In this document: positions 16,777 through 25,847 of the stretch, in pieces
How the letters are laid out: every line of letters begins with the position of its first letter
Numbering within the stretch: the stretch's first letter is position 1
Assembly: GCA_002706765.1 (NCBI GenBank)
Contig: PAJV01000028.1
Location: 1-64,000 of the forward strand
Length of the DNA stretch: 64,000 nt
Direction: 5' to 3'
Source of the DNA: Gimesia sp.
GTDB taxonomy: Bacteria; Planctomycetota; Planctomycetia; Planctomycetales; Planctomycetaceae
Program-made: the position numbers and the translations under genes
The notes under the pieces: model-generated
Database searches by the model: none
Told to the model about the DNA's origin: nothing
The model's input: the letters and a program-made list of their open reading frames with translations, nothing else

Positions 16777-17508
16777 TTATGAGCCACTTTTATCGGGCGG
16801 CGGACCGGAGCTGGCTCCCCGATTGTCCTTGGGCTTCTTCTTTCCGGCCCCTTTTTTCTTACCTTTGTTTTTGCCCTGTTTGTTACAAACGCCGTTACAG
16901 CAGCCTTTGCATTGACATTGTTTCGGGATCGGCATTCCCTGCAGATCGGTGAGATCGAGGTTGGCCAGTCGAATCACGGCTTCCAGATTTTCCTGCTGCT
17001 CCATTAATTCCGTCTTGCTGCCTGTCAATGCGGCGTTTTCTGCCAGCAGTCGGTAGTTCTGTCGCGCGGATTCGATGATCGGTTCCCAGCCCTCTTTTCC
17101 CACTCCCTCAAGCCGCAGAGCCCAGGTCACATAATATTCGGCATTGGCCATCGCAGAACGCGTTTCTTTCACCAGTTCCGCATCTGGCTGAGGTTCCTTC
17201 TGCAGTTCGTCTAAGAGCGCCTGCAGATCGAGATAGGCATCGGGCAATTGCCCATTCAGCATCATCGCCTTATCGCGTTCCAGCCGCAGCTTTTGTGCTT
17301 CTTTCACCCGGTCAGCCGGAACCAGCGGCAATGCTTCATTATAAAGTCGGACCGCCTGATCCCAGTTTTCCAGCTTGACGGCAGTTTGCGCCGCCTTAAT
17401 TCTCTGGTCCACTTCATCAAGCTTAAGCTGTGCCTGACCTGGTCCATAATGATAGGCCCCCACGAAACACGGGACCAGTCCCCAGCAAAGCAGCATCATG
17501 ATTCTCAT
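16777..17508 (-). CDS. Small exported TPR-like protein with a Cys- and Lys-rich tail (BatC/E position)
   Basis: 243 residues. The N-terminus (MRIMMLLCWGLVPCFVG) looks like a signal peptide. Residues about 30-75 (VDQRIKAAQTAVKLENWDQA and AVRLYNEALPLVPAD) form one TPR-like hairpin pair, followed by a longer helical region. Near 194-205 comes a cysteine cluster, CQCKGCCNGVCNKQ, and then a strongly basic tail of repeated K/G residues and a Pro/Ser end. In Bat operons a TPR protein typically follows the two VWA proteins, and this gene occupies that place, 75 bases after the second one. The Cys cluster could bind metal or form disulfides; this is inference. Confidence 0.65.
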   Translation of the reverse strand: MRIMMLLCWGLVPCFVGAYHYGPGQAQLKLDEVDQRIKAAQTAVKLENWDQAVRLYNEALPLVPADRVKEAQKLRLERDKAMMLNGQLPDAYLDLQALLDELQKEPQPDAELVKETRSAMANAEYYVTWALRLEGVGKEGWEPIIESARQNYRLLAENAALTGSKTELMEQQENLEAVIRLANLDLTDLQGMPIPKQCQCKGCCNGVCNKQGKNKGKKKGAGKKKPKDNRGASSGPPPDKSGS

Positions 17509-17583
17509 TGGACTTTCCTTCCTGCAATCAGTTCCTATTGCACAATAGACAAATCAGGTTTCCTGTTTCCGTTGTCCCGACAG

Positions 17584-18621
17584 TTATGAAGCCGCGGGAT
17601 GCAGTTCTCTGGATTTTCGGGAAGGGTCTGACTTCAGCCTGGACCGCTCCCTGTTTCTTCGGCTTGTTAATACACCTGGTTTCCAGCCTGTCCCCCAATA
17701 ATGGAGTAACCAGGGCAACAATGCATAAATCAATGCAGACAAGCCGCAGGCAGCCAGTGCATACTCGCGACGGGTCAGTTTTTCAAAGGGATTTTCTTCT
17801 CCCCCCACTGCCAGATGATCAATCAGATCAGTGCTGAGGTGTTTCTCATTTCCATTGTGATACGTGCCATTCAAGCGAATTGCCACCTGTCTCAGTGTCG
17901 AGACATCCTGTCGGGAATGATGTCCATTAATAAACGACCCTTTCACTGTATCTCCTACGCCGATCACAACAGCATTCGCAACCGAGGCCGGCATTTTCGG
18001 CATCCCCGCGCCGGGCACGGTATCGCCATCGCTGATCAACAGCAATGTTGTACTACGCGGGTTCCAGTGTCTTGATAATTCCGCTGCTTCCTGTAAACCG
18101 GAAAACAGGTCCGTCTCTCCCGAAACAAATGCATGATGCATCGGCAGGTCATTAAATATATTGCGAATGACTTCCATATCTTTTGTCTCTTCGACCACCC
18201 GTTTCGCTGAGTTATAGACGGCAATGACACTCGTACGATAACGATGCATATTGGCCCGTGAGAAGAATGAATCCATCACTACGGCAGCGCGTTTCATGCG
18301 CGTCTGGTCTTTCTTCTGGCCCGCATCTTCCAGCCGCATACTGGGAGAGACATCAAGGACGATCAGCAAATGTTTCATTTCGCTCTCATCGATGGTTTCT
18401 GCGACGTGAATTTTGGGAGTCAGCAGCATTAATGTGATCAAACCCCAGCAAAGCGCCGTCAGCGACAGTACCCGTAAGACTGGTGCGAATCTGGCCCAGC
18501 TGGCTGGCTGCGCTGCAGGACCGAAAACCAGAGGCGCAATCCGTCTGATCCGCCGGGCATGGAGCTGTTCTGCTCCAATGGCAATCACAAATACAACCAG
18601 TGCCGCCAGCTCTGCTACCAA
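17584..18621 (-). CDS. VWA-domain membrane protein, BatB-like
   Basis: 345 residues. Hydrophobic segments at about 1-18 and 48-70 (VLRVLSLTALCWGLITLMLL) precede a von Willebrand A domain with the MIDAS motif DVSPSMRL near residue 90, the conserved Thr-type loop in GETDLFSG, and the Asp motif in LISDGDTVPG. A C-terminal membrane helix lies at about 286-308. Its start overlaps the end of the upstream VWA gene by 7 bases, so translation is probably coupled. In Bat and MoxR systems such pairs form an inner-membrane complex whose VWA domain projects into the periplasm. The last 30 residues are basic and probably cytoplasmic. Confidence 0.85.
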   Translation of the reverse strand: MVAELAALVVFVIAIGAEQLHARRIRRIAPLVFGPAAQPASWARFAPVLRVLSLTALCWGLITLMLLTPKIHVAETIDESEMKHLLIVLDVSPSMRLEDAGQKKDQTRMKRAAVVMDSFFSRANMHRYRTSVIAVYNSAKRVVEETKDMEVIRNIFNDLPMHHAFVSGETDLFSGLQEAAELSRHWNPRSTTLLLISDGDTVPGAGMPKMPASVANAVVIGVGDTVKGSFINGHHSRQDVSTLRQVAIRLNGTYHNGNEKHLSTDLIDHLAVGGEENPFEKLTRREYALAACGLSALIYALLPWLLHYWGTGWKPGVLTSRRNRERSRLKSDPSRKSRELHPAAS

Positions 18622-19535
18622 GGTGTGTACCTCAATCCAAATAAGGTTAGCGTGCTGCTGCCAAGCAGAATCAGTCCTGCCAGGCTGTAAGGATAAAAAT
18701 GATCCATCGATTCCGCAGCCGTCCGTTCCATCCGTGTTTCCTGCATCTTATCTATATGCTGAAAGACCGTTTCGAGGGCTGCCGGGTTTTCCGGTTCAAA
18801 CACTTCGCCTCCCGTCAACCCTGTAATATTCACGACAGAGCCTGGAACCTCGCTGGACGCAATATGAATTGCGTAGACGACAATCCCGTCGTCTTTCAGT
18901 TTAGCGGCGATTTCCAGATCCTGACCGTTCCCCAGATCAAAGCTGTAACCATCTGACACCAGGACAATCATACGGTCCCCTTCTTCACGCGAGATCAGGA
19001 CTTCACGACAGGCCCGCAGGGCTTTTCCGATGGATGTGCCTCCCAGCCAGTAAGGATGCCCGGGGCTGAGGGGATCCATAAAGGGGGGCGCACATTTGAT
19101 TGCAGAGACATCCGTAGTCAAAGGCACCCAATGCAGCACTTCGTTACCAAAAAACGTCAGGCCGAACGCATCGCCTTCTCGATAATCGAGAAACTTATTA
19201 ATCGCAGCCATCGAGGCATCGTAGCGTGTTCCTTCTCCGAATGAGGCAGTCATGCTGCCTGAAACATCGACGCACAGTTCGATATTGGTCAGTACCCGCT
19301 TGGACTGAGGGGCACTCAGCTGCTGTGGCCCCGCCAGTATCAGGATCACCACTCCCAGAATGAGCGCCGGTAATGACTGCGCAAGATTAACCAGGGTGCC
19401 GAGCGACCTTCCTCGCGGTTGAATTCCATGGTCAAAAGGCATGACGACACGACCACCTTCGCGGCGCCAGACCCAGATCAGGAGCCACACCGGCAACGCT
19501 AAAAACACGAGCACCCAGGGGTGAGTGAAACTCAT
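18615..19535 (-). CDS. VWA-domain membrane protein, BatA-like
   Basis: 306 residues from ATG at 19535; an in-frame GTG 60 bases further up is less likely because the MSFTHPWVLVFLALPVWLL start gives the usual BatA-type N-terminal membrane helices. The VWA domain has DVSGSMTASF (MIDAS, near residue 90), GGTSIGKAL and VLVSDGYSFD. A last membrane segment lies near the end (YSLAGLILLGSSTLTLFG). It follows the DUF4381-like gene by about 110 bases and overlaps the next VWA gene by 7. In this family the two VWA proteins act together with the MoxR ATPase and DUF58 protein in envelope stress or protein maturation. Confidence 0.87.
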   Translation of the reverse strand: MSFTHPWVLVFLALPVWLLIWVWRREGGRVVMPFDHGIQPRGRSLGTLVNLAQSLPALILGVVILILAGPQQLSAPQSKRVLTNIELCVDVSGSMTASFGEGTRYDASMAAINKFLDYREGDAFGLTFFGNEVLHWVPLTTDVSAIKCAPPFMDPLSPGHPYWLGGTSIGKALRACREVLISREEGDRMIVLVSDGYSFDLGNGQDLEIAAKLKDDGIVVYAIHIASSEVPGSVVNITGLTGGEVFEPENPAALETVFQHIDKMQETRMERTAAESMDHFYPYSLAGLILLGSSTLTLFGLRYTPW

Positions 19536-19646
19536 GATGCTTGAGAACCTGTTAAAGTTAATGTGATTTTCGATTTCAAACGACTGTCCTCTCACCAGAT
19601 TTCAATAAAATACGTTCAACTGTTTTACGCTGCACCGGTTCGACTG

Positions 19647-20525
19647 TCAGGGAGCCAGTGAAGCCAGCTCCTCGTCCAGAGCTTCTGCTGGAAGATGTTG
19701 ATAGGGCTTCAGAATTTTTGCGATCTGAGTGGCATCCACTTCCTGATCTGCATGCGGACGATGCAACAGAATTTCCAGCTGTTGCAGTAAAGGCCCGGCT
19801 TCTGCATGTTGTCTCAAAATTTGTGTCACCTGGGAGATATCGGTCCGCTCCAGGTGTAACCGTTTTCGCCAGTAAGCTACCAGCATCATCTCCAGTTCTG
19901 CCATCTGAGTTTTGCTCAGTTTTCCGGAAATGGCTTTTTCCACCATCGGCTGCAGACGGTCTGACAGGGAAGCGGGCGGCTGTTCGTTTTCTGCATCCTT
20001 CGTTACCCTCTTTCGCCTGGCGAACAGGATGATGAGGATTCCCAGCATCCAGGCAATGAAGATCAATGTTAACCAGAACCGATATCCGCCGATCCGGGGA
20101 ATCGGGACGGCGGCAGGGCTGTTCGGTTCCACTCGATCTGCGGCGAGGATTGATTCTACCTGTACGGGAATCGCAGGAACTTCGCCGAGAGAACTGTGAT
20201 CTTTACGTTCCAGAAAGTGAACCAGGTTATATTCACCCTGCTGCAAGCCATAGTATTCCAGTTCATATCGGAACATGTCCGGACCATGCGGATGCGTACT
20301 GATGATTCGTAAAATAATCGGATCGTCGTCTGTGATGTTTTTTACCTGCAATTCGGAGCCAGGCAGAACTACCTGCTCAATCCGCGCTGCCATTCCGACA
20401 GAAGTTGTCGACTGGTTCTCAGCCAGGCAGAGCCGGGTTGAACCAAGGCAGAGCGAAAGTACGATGCAGGAAAGTGTAACCACGATCCAGGTCCGGGCGG
20501 AACCGGTTTGTTGATGACCACGCAT
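19647..20525 (-). CDS. DUF4381-like membrane protein of the Bat-type operon
   Basis: 292 residues with a signal peptide (hydrophobic run near 13-30, LCLA-E cleavage type). A periplasmic beta-rich part follows, then one membrane helix (about 148-170, FWLTLIFIAWMLGILIILFARR) and a cytoplasmic helical tail (about 185-292) with AYWRKRLHLERTD. This layout and place, between the DUF58 and VWA genes, fit the DUF4381-type subunit found in Bat operons. Its ATG overlaps the DUF58 stop codon in TAATG, a classic coupled junction. No catalytic motif is visible. Confidence 0.68.
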   Translation of the reverse strand: MRGHQQTGSARTWIVVTLSCIVLSLCLGSTRLCLAENQSTTSVGMAARIEQVVLPGSELQVKNITDDDPIILRIISTHPHGPDMFRYELEYYGLQQGEYNLVHFLERKDHSSLGEVPAIPVQVESILAADRVEPNSPAAVPIPRIGGYRFWLTLIFIAWMLGILIILFARRKRVTKDAENEQPPASLSDRLQPMVEKAISGKLSKTQMAELEMMLVAYWRKRLHLERTDISQVTQILRQHAEAGPLLQQLEILLHRPHADQEVDATQIAKILKPYQHLPAEALDEELASLAP

Positions 20526-21385
20526 TAGCGGCTCCCCCGAGACAGGATGCCGCGTGAGGAAAAGAACTGACGCAACCGAGGCACAAACGGTTCATCTGTC
20601 TCAACCAGCAGATGATCAATCCCACTGCGTTTCAGTTGAAAATCCACCTGTTCCTGGTCGAGGCAACTCTGTCGGCCATGCGTGACAAAATCGCTGCCGG
20701 TTTCCGCTTCCTGGGCTCGCATCAGACCCGCGCCGCGCAAGCCGACTTCTGCAGGGTCGCGAAACTGGATGACCACAGTGTCATGGATTTGTGAGAGCTG
20801 TTTGAGCGCAGGCACCGCTCGCGGATCATGCAGATCGGAAAGAACGATTATCAGGGCCCGGTTTTTCAGACTCGGACTGAATTCTGCCACCCGCTGCCCC
20901 AGTGTGGTCTGTTCGTCATAGCGGTGACGTCGCAAGCGGACCAGCCACTGCATGACCTGGTCTTTGGACAGGCTGGGATGAACCCGAAAATCGGTTTCGC
21001 CGACCCCCAGTACTCCCACCGGACTGACTCGTTCCAGGCACGCGAATGCAAGTCCCCCGGTAATGTGTAACGCTAACGCGTATTTACTTTTGGGCGTAGA
21101 ACTGATCATCATAGAAGCCGAGGTATCGATCAGCAGATAACAGGGGAGCCGTTTGGGAGTTTCGTACTCTTTGATAAAGAGCTTGCCCGTACGGGCAGTC
21201 ACACGCCAGTCGATGCTTTTGATCGGATCACCTTCCTGGTATGGCCGCGACTGAAAGAATTCCAGACCCGAACCGAGGAAGGGAGAACGGTCGGTTCCGT
21301 AGCTCAGACTGTCGGCCAGCCGTTTCACCGCAATATAAAACTGCCGTGCATTCAGCGGATCAATCTGTTCCAGCAAGCCTTCCAT
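20525..21385 (-). CDS. DUF58 family protein
   Basis: 286 residues, the typical short soluble DUF58 form. The signature RPYQEGDPIKSIDWRVTA is followed by LFIKEYE and a VWA-like core with LIDTSASMMIS, then ALIIVLSDLHDP. DUF58 proteins are regular partners of MoxR ATPases; the VWA-like Ser/Thr/Asp set is partly present. It lies 59 bases after moxR and shares a 1-base TAATG junction with the next gene. Function in this organism is inferred from operon type only. Confidence 0.9.
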   Translation of the reverse strand: MEGLLEQIDPLNARQFYIAVKRLADSLSYGTDRSPFLGSGLEFFQSRPYQEGDPIKSIDWRVTARTGKLFIKEYETPKRLPCYLLIDTSASMMISSTPKSKYALALHITGGLAFACLERVSPVGVLGVGETDFRVHPSLSKDQVMQWLVRLRRHRYDEQTTLGQRVAEFSPSLKNRALIIVLSDLHDPRAVPALKQLSQIHDTVVIQFRDPAEVGLRGAGLMRAQEAETGSDFVTHGRQSCLDQEQVDFQLKRSGIDHLLVETDEPFVPRLRQFFSSRGILSRGSR

Positions 21386-21444
21386 GAATCACCTGTTTCA
21401 ATTCAGAGAGAGTAAAGAGGAAAACCATTTCCATTCAATGGCAG

Positions 21445-22485
21445 CTAAACCTCCCGGGAAATCAGAGATGGCGTGGCTCCCAGGTCTCGCAGCATATCCT
21501 GCAGAACCGCTTTACCGGTCAGACCATCGGCCAGTGCTTCATAATTCAGCCGGATGCGATGGAGGATGACATCTTCTGCGAGCACAAACAGATCTTCCGG
21601 AATCACATAATTGCGACCGTTGATCAAGGCACGAGCCCGCGAGGCTTTAATCAGGGCAATCCCCCCGCGAGGACTGCAGCCCAGTTCGATATTCGGATGA
21701 TTTCGTGTACGGTTAATGACTTCGATTACATGCTCCAGAAATGTATCGCTGACATGAATCTCGTTCACGGCCTGCATGCAGTTCACCAGGTCTTCGGACG
21801 AGCCGACCGGCTTGTGTTTCATCACGTCAAATTCAGTATTCACCACCGCACCCCGGGCTTCCTTGCGAATCCCCAGTGCCATATTGCGTTTCAAAACTTC
21901 GCGTTCTTCAGAAGGATCGGGGTAATCCAGGCGGTGACACAGCATGAAGCGGTCGAGCTGCGCTTCCGGGAGCTCGAATGTACCGGCCTGCTCTACCGGG
22001 TTTTGTGTGGCGATCACCAGGAATGGTGCAGGCAGGGACATTGTTTCGTTGCCAATGGTAACTTTTCGCTCCTGCATCGCTTCCAGCAGAGCCCCCTGCA
22101 CTTTGGGTGCTGCCCGGTTGATTTCGTCTGCCAGCAACAGGTTGGTAAATACCGGACCGGTTCGGGTGACGAACTCATTGGTTTTCTGATCCAGAATTTG
22201 TGATCCCAGAATATCAGAAGGCAGCAGATCAATCGTGAACTGAATCCGGGAAAAGTCGAGGTCAATGGATTTGGACAAAACCGAGACCAGGAGGGTTTTA
22301 GCCAGTCCGGGTACTCCCTGCAGTAGAATATGCCCGCCTGTGAAGAGAGAGATCAGCAATCGTTCGACGACTTCATCCTGGCCGACCACCACGGTCGCCA
22401 CCTGATTTCGCACATCCTGAATGAATCGGGCGTTTTTGAGAACGTCGTCTGAACTCTCAGTATGACTGGCAGCTGAAATATTCAT
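21445..22485 (-). CDS. moxR: MoxR-family AAA+ ATPase
   Basis: 346 residues. It has Walker A GVPGLAKTLLV (about 60), the family-typical FTIDLLPSDILG, Walker B LLADEINRA, sensor-type VIATQNPVEQAGTFELPEAQ, and LDRFM, which together define the MoxR/RavA-type ATPase group. The C-terminal lid domain is present. It is the first gene of the seven-gene minus-strand operon down to 12737. MoxR proteins are thought to act as chaperones that assemble or activate VWA partner proteins, and both VWA and DUF58 partners are here. Confidence 0.95.
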   Translation of the reverse strand: MNISAASHTESSDDVLKNARFIQDVRNQVATVVVGQDEVVERLLISLFTGGHILLQGVPGLAKTLLVSVLSKSIDLDFSRIQFTIDLLPSDILGSQILDQKTNEFVTRTGPVFTNLLLADEINRAAPKVQGALLEAMQERKVTIGNETMSLPAPFLVIATQNPVEQAGTFELPEAQLDRFMLCHRLDYPDPSEEREVLKRNMALGIRKEARGAVVNTEFDVMKHKPVGSSEDLVNCMQAVNEIHVSDTFLEHVIEVINRTRNHPNIELGCSPRGGIALIKASRARALINGRNYVIPEDLFVLAEDVILHRIRLNYEALADGLTGKAVLQDMLRDLGATPSLISREV

Positions 22486-22947
22486 AAATAAGATCGTTCC
22501 AGGCTAAATTGCGAATGTTTTCAGAGAGAAGGCAGATCTCTGGTTAATAGAATCACACACACTGCAGGGCGCGGTTCTACCAGGCCTAAAATGGCGATAG
22601 CGATCCAAAACGGTATCACAATTAACCAGAACGTCTCTCATTCTAATATACCCGGTTCAGGGGACCCGGGAGACGCATCAGTAAAACGGGACACAGCATG
22701 GACAATAGTCCTGGAAAATAAACAACAGCACACTACCATCATAAAAATGAGGTTCACTGCCTGTCAACTACTTTCGTTTTATTTTGATGACGTCTCTGCA
22801 GCAGTGACAGTTCCACAAAACCGATTTTTCGATATGTGCAGCGGAAAGAAAACCAGCTTTCAGCTCCGTTTTTTTATGCGGCGCTGAACCATGACAGGGC
22901 ATCGCTGTTTTTATTAGCGGGGCTGCTGCTGTTTCCGGTGTCTTCCC
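22486..22947. other. Intergenic region, 462 bases, upstream of moxR
   Basis: Probably holds the promoter of the moxR operon on the minus strand. No convincing gene is present; a plus-strand frame at 22591-22887 lacks any recognisable feature. It contains an 18-base copy of the dispersed repeat core at 22679-22696. The stretch near 22850-22890 is rich in T runs but no clear terminator stem was identified. Confidence 0.5.
22679..22696 (-). repeat. Dispersed repeat core, copy C (18 bp)
   Basis: On the minus strand this reads ctgtgtcccgttttactg, identical to the first 18 bases of copies at 11967 and 45296; similarity fades after that. Opposite orientation to the other two. Confidence 0.6.
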
Positions 22948-24180
22948 CTACAATTCCCACTGGAAGCGGATGCCGGCTACCAGCGCGTCGGGATAGATGC
23001 CCGAGGGAGTGGTAAAGTACTGGAGGTCGGGCTGGATGATCAGGTTGTCATTCACTTTTGCTTTGTAGAAGACTTCGATCATCACTTCCTGATCGGTGCC
23101 CCCCTGATCGAGGTCGACCCAGCCTGCGCCGGCGCCGGTGATGTCTGCATCGCGATTTCGGAACAGGCCTGTGTAAGTAATGCCCGCCAGCGCATCGTGA
23201 GGGATTTGCGGGAAGGGAGAATTGTCGCTGCTGTAAGTGGGAAAGTGCTGGACGAAGGCGGATAAGCCTTGCGGACTGTCTTCATCACTGCCCGCTTCGC
23301 GAAACAGCATTTGCTCGTACTGGAAGTAATAGCCGTATGCACTGGGGATGACACCCGCTGGCACCGATCCCTGTGTTTCATAGGTCGCGCCCGCAGTCAA
23401 GATGCCGGGAAGTTGACTGAAAGGGGCTGCGAAACGATATTCAAATTCACCGATGAAGAGTATGGAACCATTATTTGATAAGATGCCGACTTCATTGCTG
23501 CGGTAAGCATCCCAGAGTCCCGCCCTGACGCTGACGTCGCTGGAGAGATCGGTCATAAGCACCACGGCCGAACTGGGTGCCGGGAATGAAGGCAGACCAG
23601 CAGAAGGGGATAAGCCAAACGCAGAATTGATAAAGTCGCTGGCGGTATCTACGGTGAGGAATAAGCTACTCAGATCCTGTCTGCCGACGCGCATGGTAAT
23701 TCCGCTTTCGTACAGATCCACTTCCCACCAGAGTTCACTGAGCTGGGTAATGTTATTGAGCGAATCAATATTACTGATGAGCTGCGTGGCACCGACGTAC
23801 TGCTCAAGGCTCCGGCCATGTGTATTTTGAAAAAGCATATTAACTCGACCCGGAAGGGGAGCATTGAGTTTCTCAAGATCAAACGAGAGGGAAAGGTCGA
23901 GCAGTCCTTCGTAGTGCGTCGAGCCTCTGGTGGTGATTCCGCCATGCGCGTTGGTGAAGACTTCACCATAGTAGACCGGTTGAAACGTGATCCCGTTATC
24001 CGGATGGAGCCAGGAGGAGAGCAGCCGCTGATCGGGTTCGGCTGCGAAAATGTGATCGGGAACACAGCTGAGAGTACTGGTGGTTTCTTCGACCGCGCAT
24101 TCCTGACCGGCTGACGGGTATGCAGGGAGCATTACCAGCAGAAACAGGAATGAAAGGAAGACCTTAAGCCGCACAGTCAC
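22948..24180 (-). CDS. OprB-type carbohydrate-selective porin
   Basis: 410 residues with a signal peptide (about 1-25, ending YPSAGQ). The rest is beta-rich with alternating hydrophobic residues. Family-type stretches are HGRSLEQYVGATQ near 125, SELWWEVDLYESGITMRVGR near 150-170 with DTASDFINSAFG, and a C-terminal VAGIRFQWEL ending in a hydrophobic pattern suited to outer-membrane insertion. Related OprB porins are about 400-450 residues. It would form a channel for sugars or other small solutes across the outer membrane. No dedicated transport partner is adjacent. It appears to be transcribed alone. Confidence 0.82.
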   Translation of the reverse strand: MTVRLKVFLSFLFLLVMLPAYPSAGQECAVEETTSTLSCVPDHIFAAEPDQRLLSSWLHPDNGITFQPVYYGEVFTNAHGGITTRGSTHYEGLLDLSLSFDLEKLNAPLPGRVNMLFQNTHGRSLEQYVGATQLISNIDSLNNITQLSELWWEVDLYESGITMRVGRQDLSSLFLTVDTASDFINSAFGLSPSAGLPSFPAPSSAVVLMTDLSSDVSVRAGLWDAYRSNEVGILSNNGSILFIGEFEYRFAAPFSQLPGILTAGATYETQGSVPAGVIPSAYGYYFQYEQMLFREAGSDEDSPQGLSAFVQHFPTYSSDNSPFPQIPHDALAGITYTGLFRNRDADITGAGAGWVDLDQGGTDQEVMIEVFYKAKVNDNLIIQPDLQYFTTPSGIYPDALVAGIRFQWEL

Positions 24181-24326
24181 GCTCTCCGTTCGCGCAACGC
24201 GTTTGATGTCGGAATAAAATTACAGAATTCTGTACTCTTATCTTCGGCACAATTGAGGGCAGATGGCCAGTCTGGCGGATTGGTCAAACTGGGGCGAGAT
24301 TAACGGCGTCTTAGGGCAGTCCTTCT

Positions 24327-24386
24327 GCGCGTGTGACCGGGTGGAATGTCGCAAGGCGGGTCGCCACATGGGGCGACCCCTACGTC
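24327..24386 (-). repeat. 60-bp dispersed hairpin repeat, copy 1
   Basis: Read on the minus strand it begins gacgtaggggtcgccccatg and ends cacacgcgc. It aligns without gaps to 29055-29114 (52 of 60 identical by eye). Near its start is an 8-bp perfect stem, gggtcgcc/ggcgaccc around the loop ccatgt (minus strand). The ACG-TAG at its start supplies the last codon and stop of the esterase gene, so the repeat begins inside that gene. Confidence 0.8.
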
Positions 24387-25258
24387 TTGAGATGCTTACG
24401 CAGGAATTCTTCCACGAACTGCAGGCGCTCGGCGTCGAAGAATTCCGGGCCGCCGTGTGCGCCGCCGTGGATGACTTTGAAGGTGACGTCGCGCTGGTGC
24501 TGTTCGTATTTGCCCTGGAGTTCATGCGACTGATTGATGGGGACTTGCGGATCCTGATCGCCGTGAATGATCAACAGCGGCGGATCCTGTTCATCTACGT
24601 GGAAGACCGGGCTGGCGAGTCGGGCGAGATCGGGTTTTTTCTCAGGTCGATCGCCGAGCAGGAGTTCCAGCGCGGGGATGCGGACGCTTAAGCCATGCGG
24701 AGTGGACTGGGAAAGGATCGTCATGAAATTGGTCGGGCCAAAATAATCGACGATGGCCTGCACGCTGGAAGACTGGTTCTTGAAGTCGCCCAGATCTCCT
24801 TCGAGTTGCTGGTTTCCGTTAGTGACCCCCGTTAAGGCGACCAGATGTCCGCCAGCGGAAGAACCGAGGATGCCGATCTTGTCAGCGTTATATCCATACT
24901 TCTCAGCGGAGCCGCGCAGGAAGCGGATGGCGGCTTTGATGTCGTGGATCTGGGCGGGAAATTTTGCGACCGGAGAGAGCCGGTAATCGACACTGGCGAC
25001 GGCGAAGCCGTTCTTTACCAGATTGATAAGTGGCATGTTTGCTTTGGAGCCGGCCCGCCAGGCACCGCCGTGAATCCAGACCACAAGCGGCGGCTGTTTT
25101 GATTTCGGGAGATACAGATCGAGCAGGAGCCGATGATGGTCGGCGGTCGCGTATTCAATATCTTTGATCTGCTGATAAGGTTCCACGGCAAAACTCCGAT
25201 TCGGGGCAGACAGCAGTAACAGCAGCAGAAACAGGCTCAGAGAGCAGCGACTTCTCAT
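24380..25258 (-). CDS. Exported alpha/beta-hydrolase (BD-FAE / carboxylesterase-like)
   Basis: 292 residues from ATG at 25258, chosen because MRSRCSLSLFLLLLLLSAP forms a clear signal peptide; an upstream in-frame start at 25327 would spoil it. Motifs are VVWIHGGAWRAGS (oxyanion hole), GILGSSAGGHL with the nucleophile Ser, IHGDQDPQVP with the acid Asp, and IHGGAHGG with the His. This is the order of the S9/esterase-lipase type often found in planctomycetes. Substrate is unknown; ester bonds on sugars or polymers are plausible. The stop codon TAG lies in a dispersed repeat copy, so the present C-terminus may have been set by repeat insertion. Confidence 0.85.
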   Translation of the reverse strand: MRSRCSLSLFLLLLLLSAPNRSFAVEPYQQIKDIEYATADHHRLLLDLYLPKSKQPPLVVWIHGGAWRAGSKANMPLINLVKNGFAVASVDYRLSPVAKFPAQIHDIKAAIRFLRGSAEKYGYNADKIGILGSSAGGHLVALTGVTNGNQQLEGDLGDFKNQSSSVQAIVDYFGPTNFMTILSQSTPHGLSVRIPALELLLGDRPEKKPDLARLASPVFHVDEQDPPLLIIHGDQDPQVPINQSHELQGKYEQHQRDVTFKVIHGGAHGGPEFFDAERLQFVEEFLRKHLKT

Positions 25259-25359
25259 TGATGTCTCTTTCGATTGGTCATCAGGAACAGGGGGTGCTCT
25301 GATTATTGTAGTCCCCTGCTCTTGCAATTAACACCGGCCGGGAAGCTCTGGCGGAATCT

Positions 25360-25800
25360 TTAGCGGTCCGGGAAGGTCTGAAAGAGATAGACCAGCAGCA
25401 ATAAACCACGTCCGGTCCAGGCGATCGTGCGGACCCAGTTGGAAATGACCAGTCCGCGAATCTGGCGGGGAGCAAAGCGGGACGCGAGGACATGATGCCG
25501 GGGAACCTGCAGAGCAGCCGTTGAGATCCAGACGACCAATAGCAGACCGACGCCGGTCCACGTGAATGCGGGTCCCATGCCGGGGGGAGGCCAGTAAACA
25601 ATGGCAACGGTAGTCGCCGCTTCTGTCAGCATCATCGGGCCGACAGCGAAAGTGGTGCGGAGTTGATGTGCCTGCTGATAGCGGGTAAATCCGCTGCGTC
25701 CGACCAGGGCGAACAGGGGATAATGCACGATCTGTACAAACCAGATCAGGCCCAGCATGTAGAAGGTGGAAACCAGTTGCAGCAGGAACAGGGTTTTCAC
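25360..25800 (-). CDS. Conserved hypothetical four-helix membrane protein
   Basis: 146 residues with hydrophobic segments at about 1-30 (LFLLQLVSTFYMLGLIWFVQ), 50-70, 78-97 (FTWTGVGLLLVVWISTAALQ) and 120-142. The pattern WFVQIVHYPLF in the first helix region and the HH pair in VPRHHVL are typical of a small uncharacterised membrane family. No function can be stated. It lies between the esterase and the SOUL protein on the same strand, about 100 and 50 bases from them, so it may be co-transcribed with either. Confidence 0.65.
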   Translation of the reverse strand: MKTLFLLQLVSTFYMLGLIWFVQIVHYPLFALVGRSGFTRYQQAHQLRTTFAVGPMMLTEAATTVAIVYWPPPGMGPAFTWTGVGLLLVVWISTAALQVPRHHVLASRFAPRQIRGLVISNWVRTIAWTGRGLLLLVYLFQTFPDR

Positions 25801-25847
25801 GATATCTGGTGCTCCGGAAAATGATGCCGTACTTGCTTCTGGCGGGA

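Noticed and set aside
22591..22887. Plus-strand 98-codon frame upstream of moxR
   Set aside because: No domain or start signal; overlaps the dispersed repeat core and probable promoter region.
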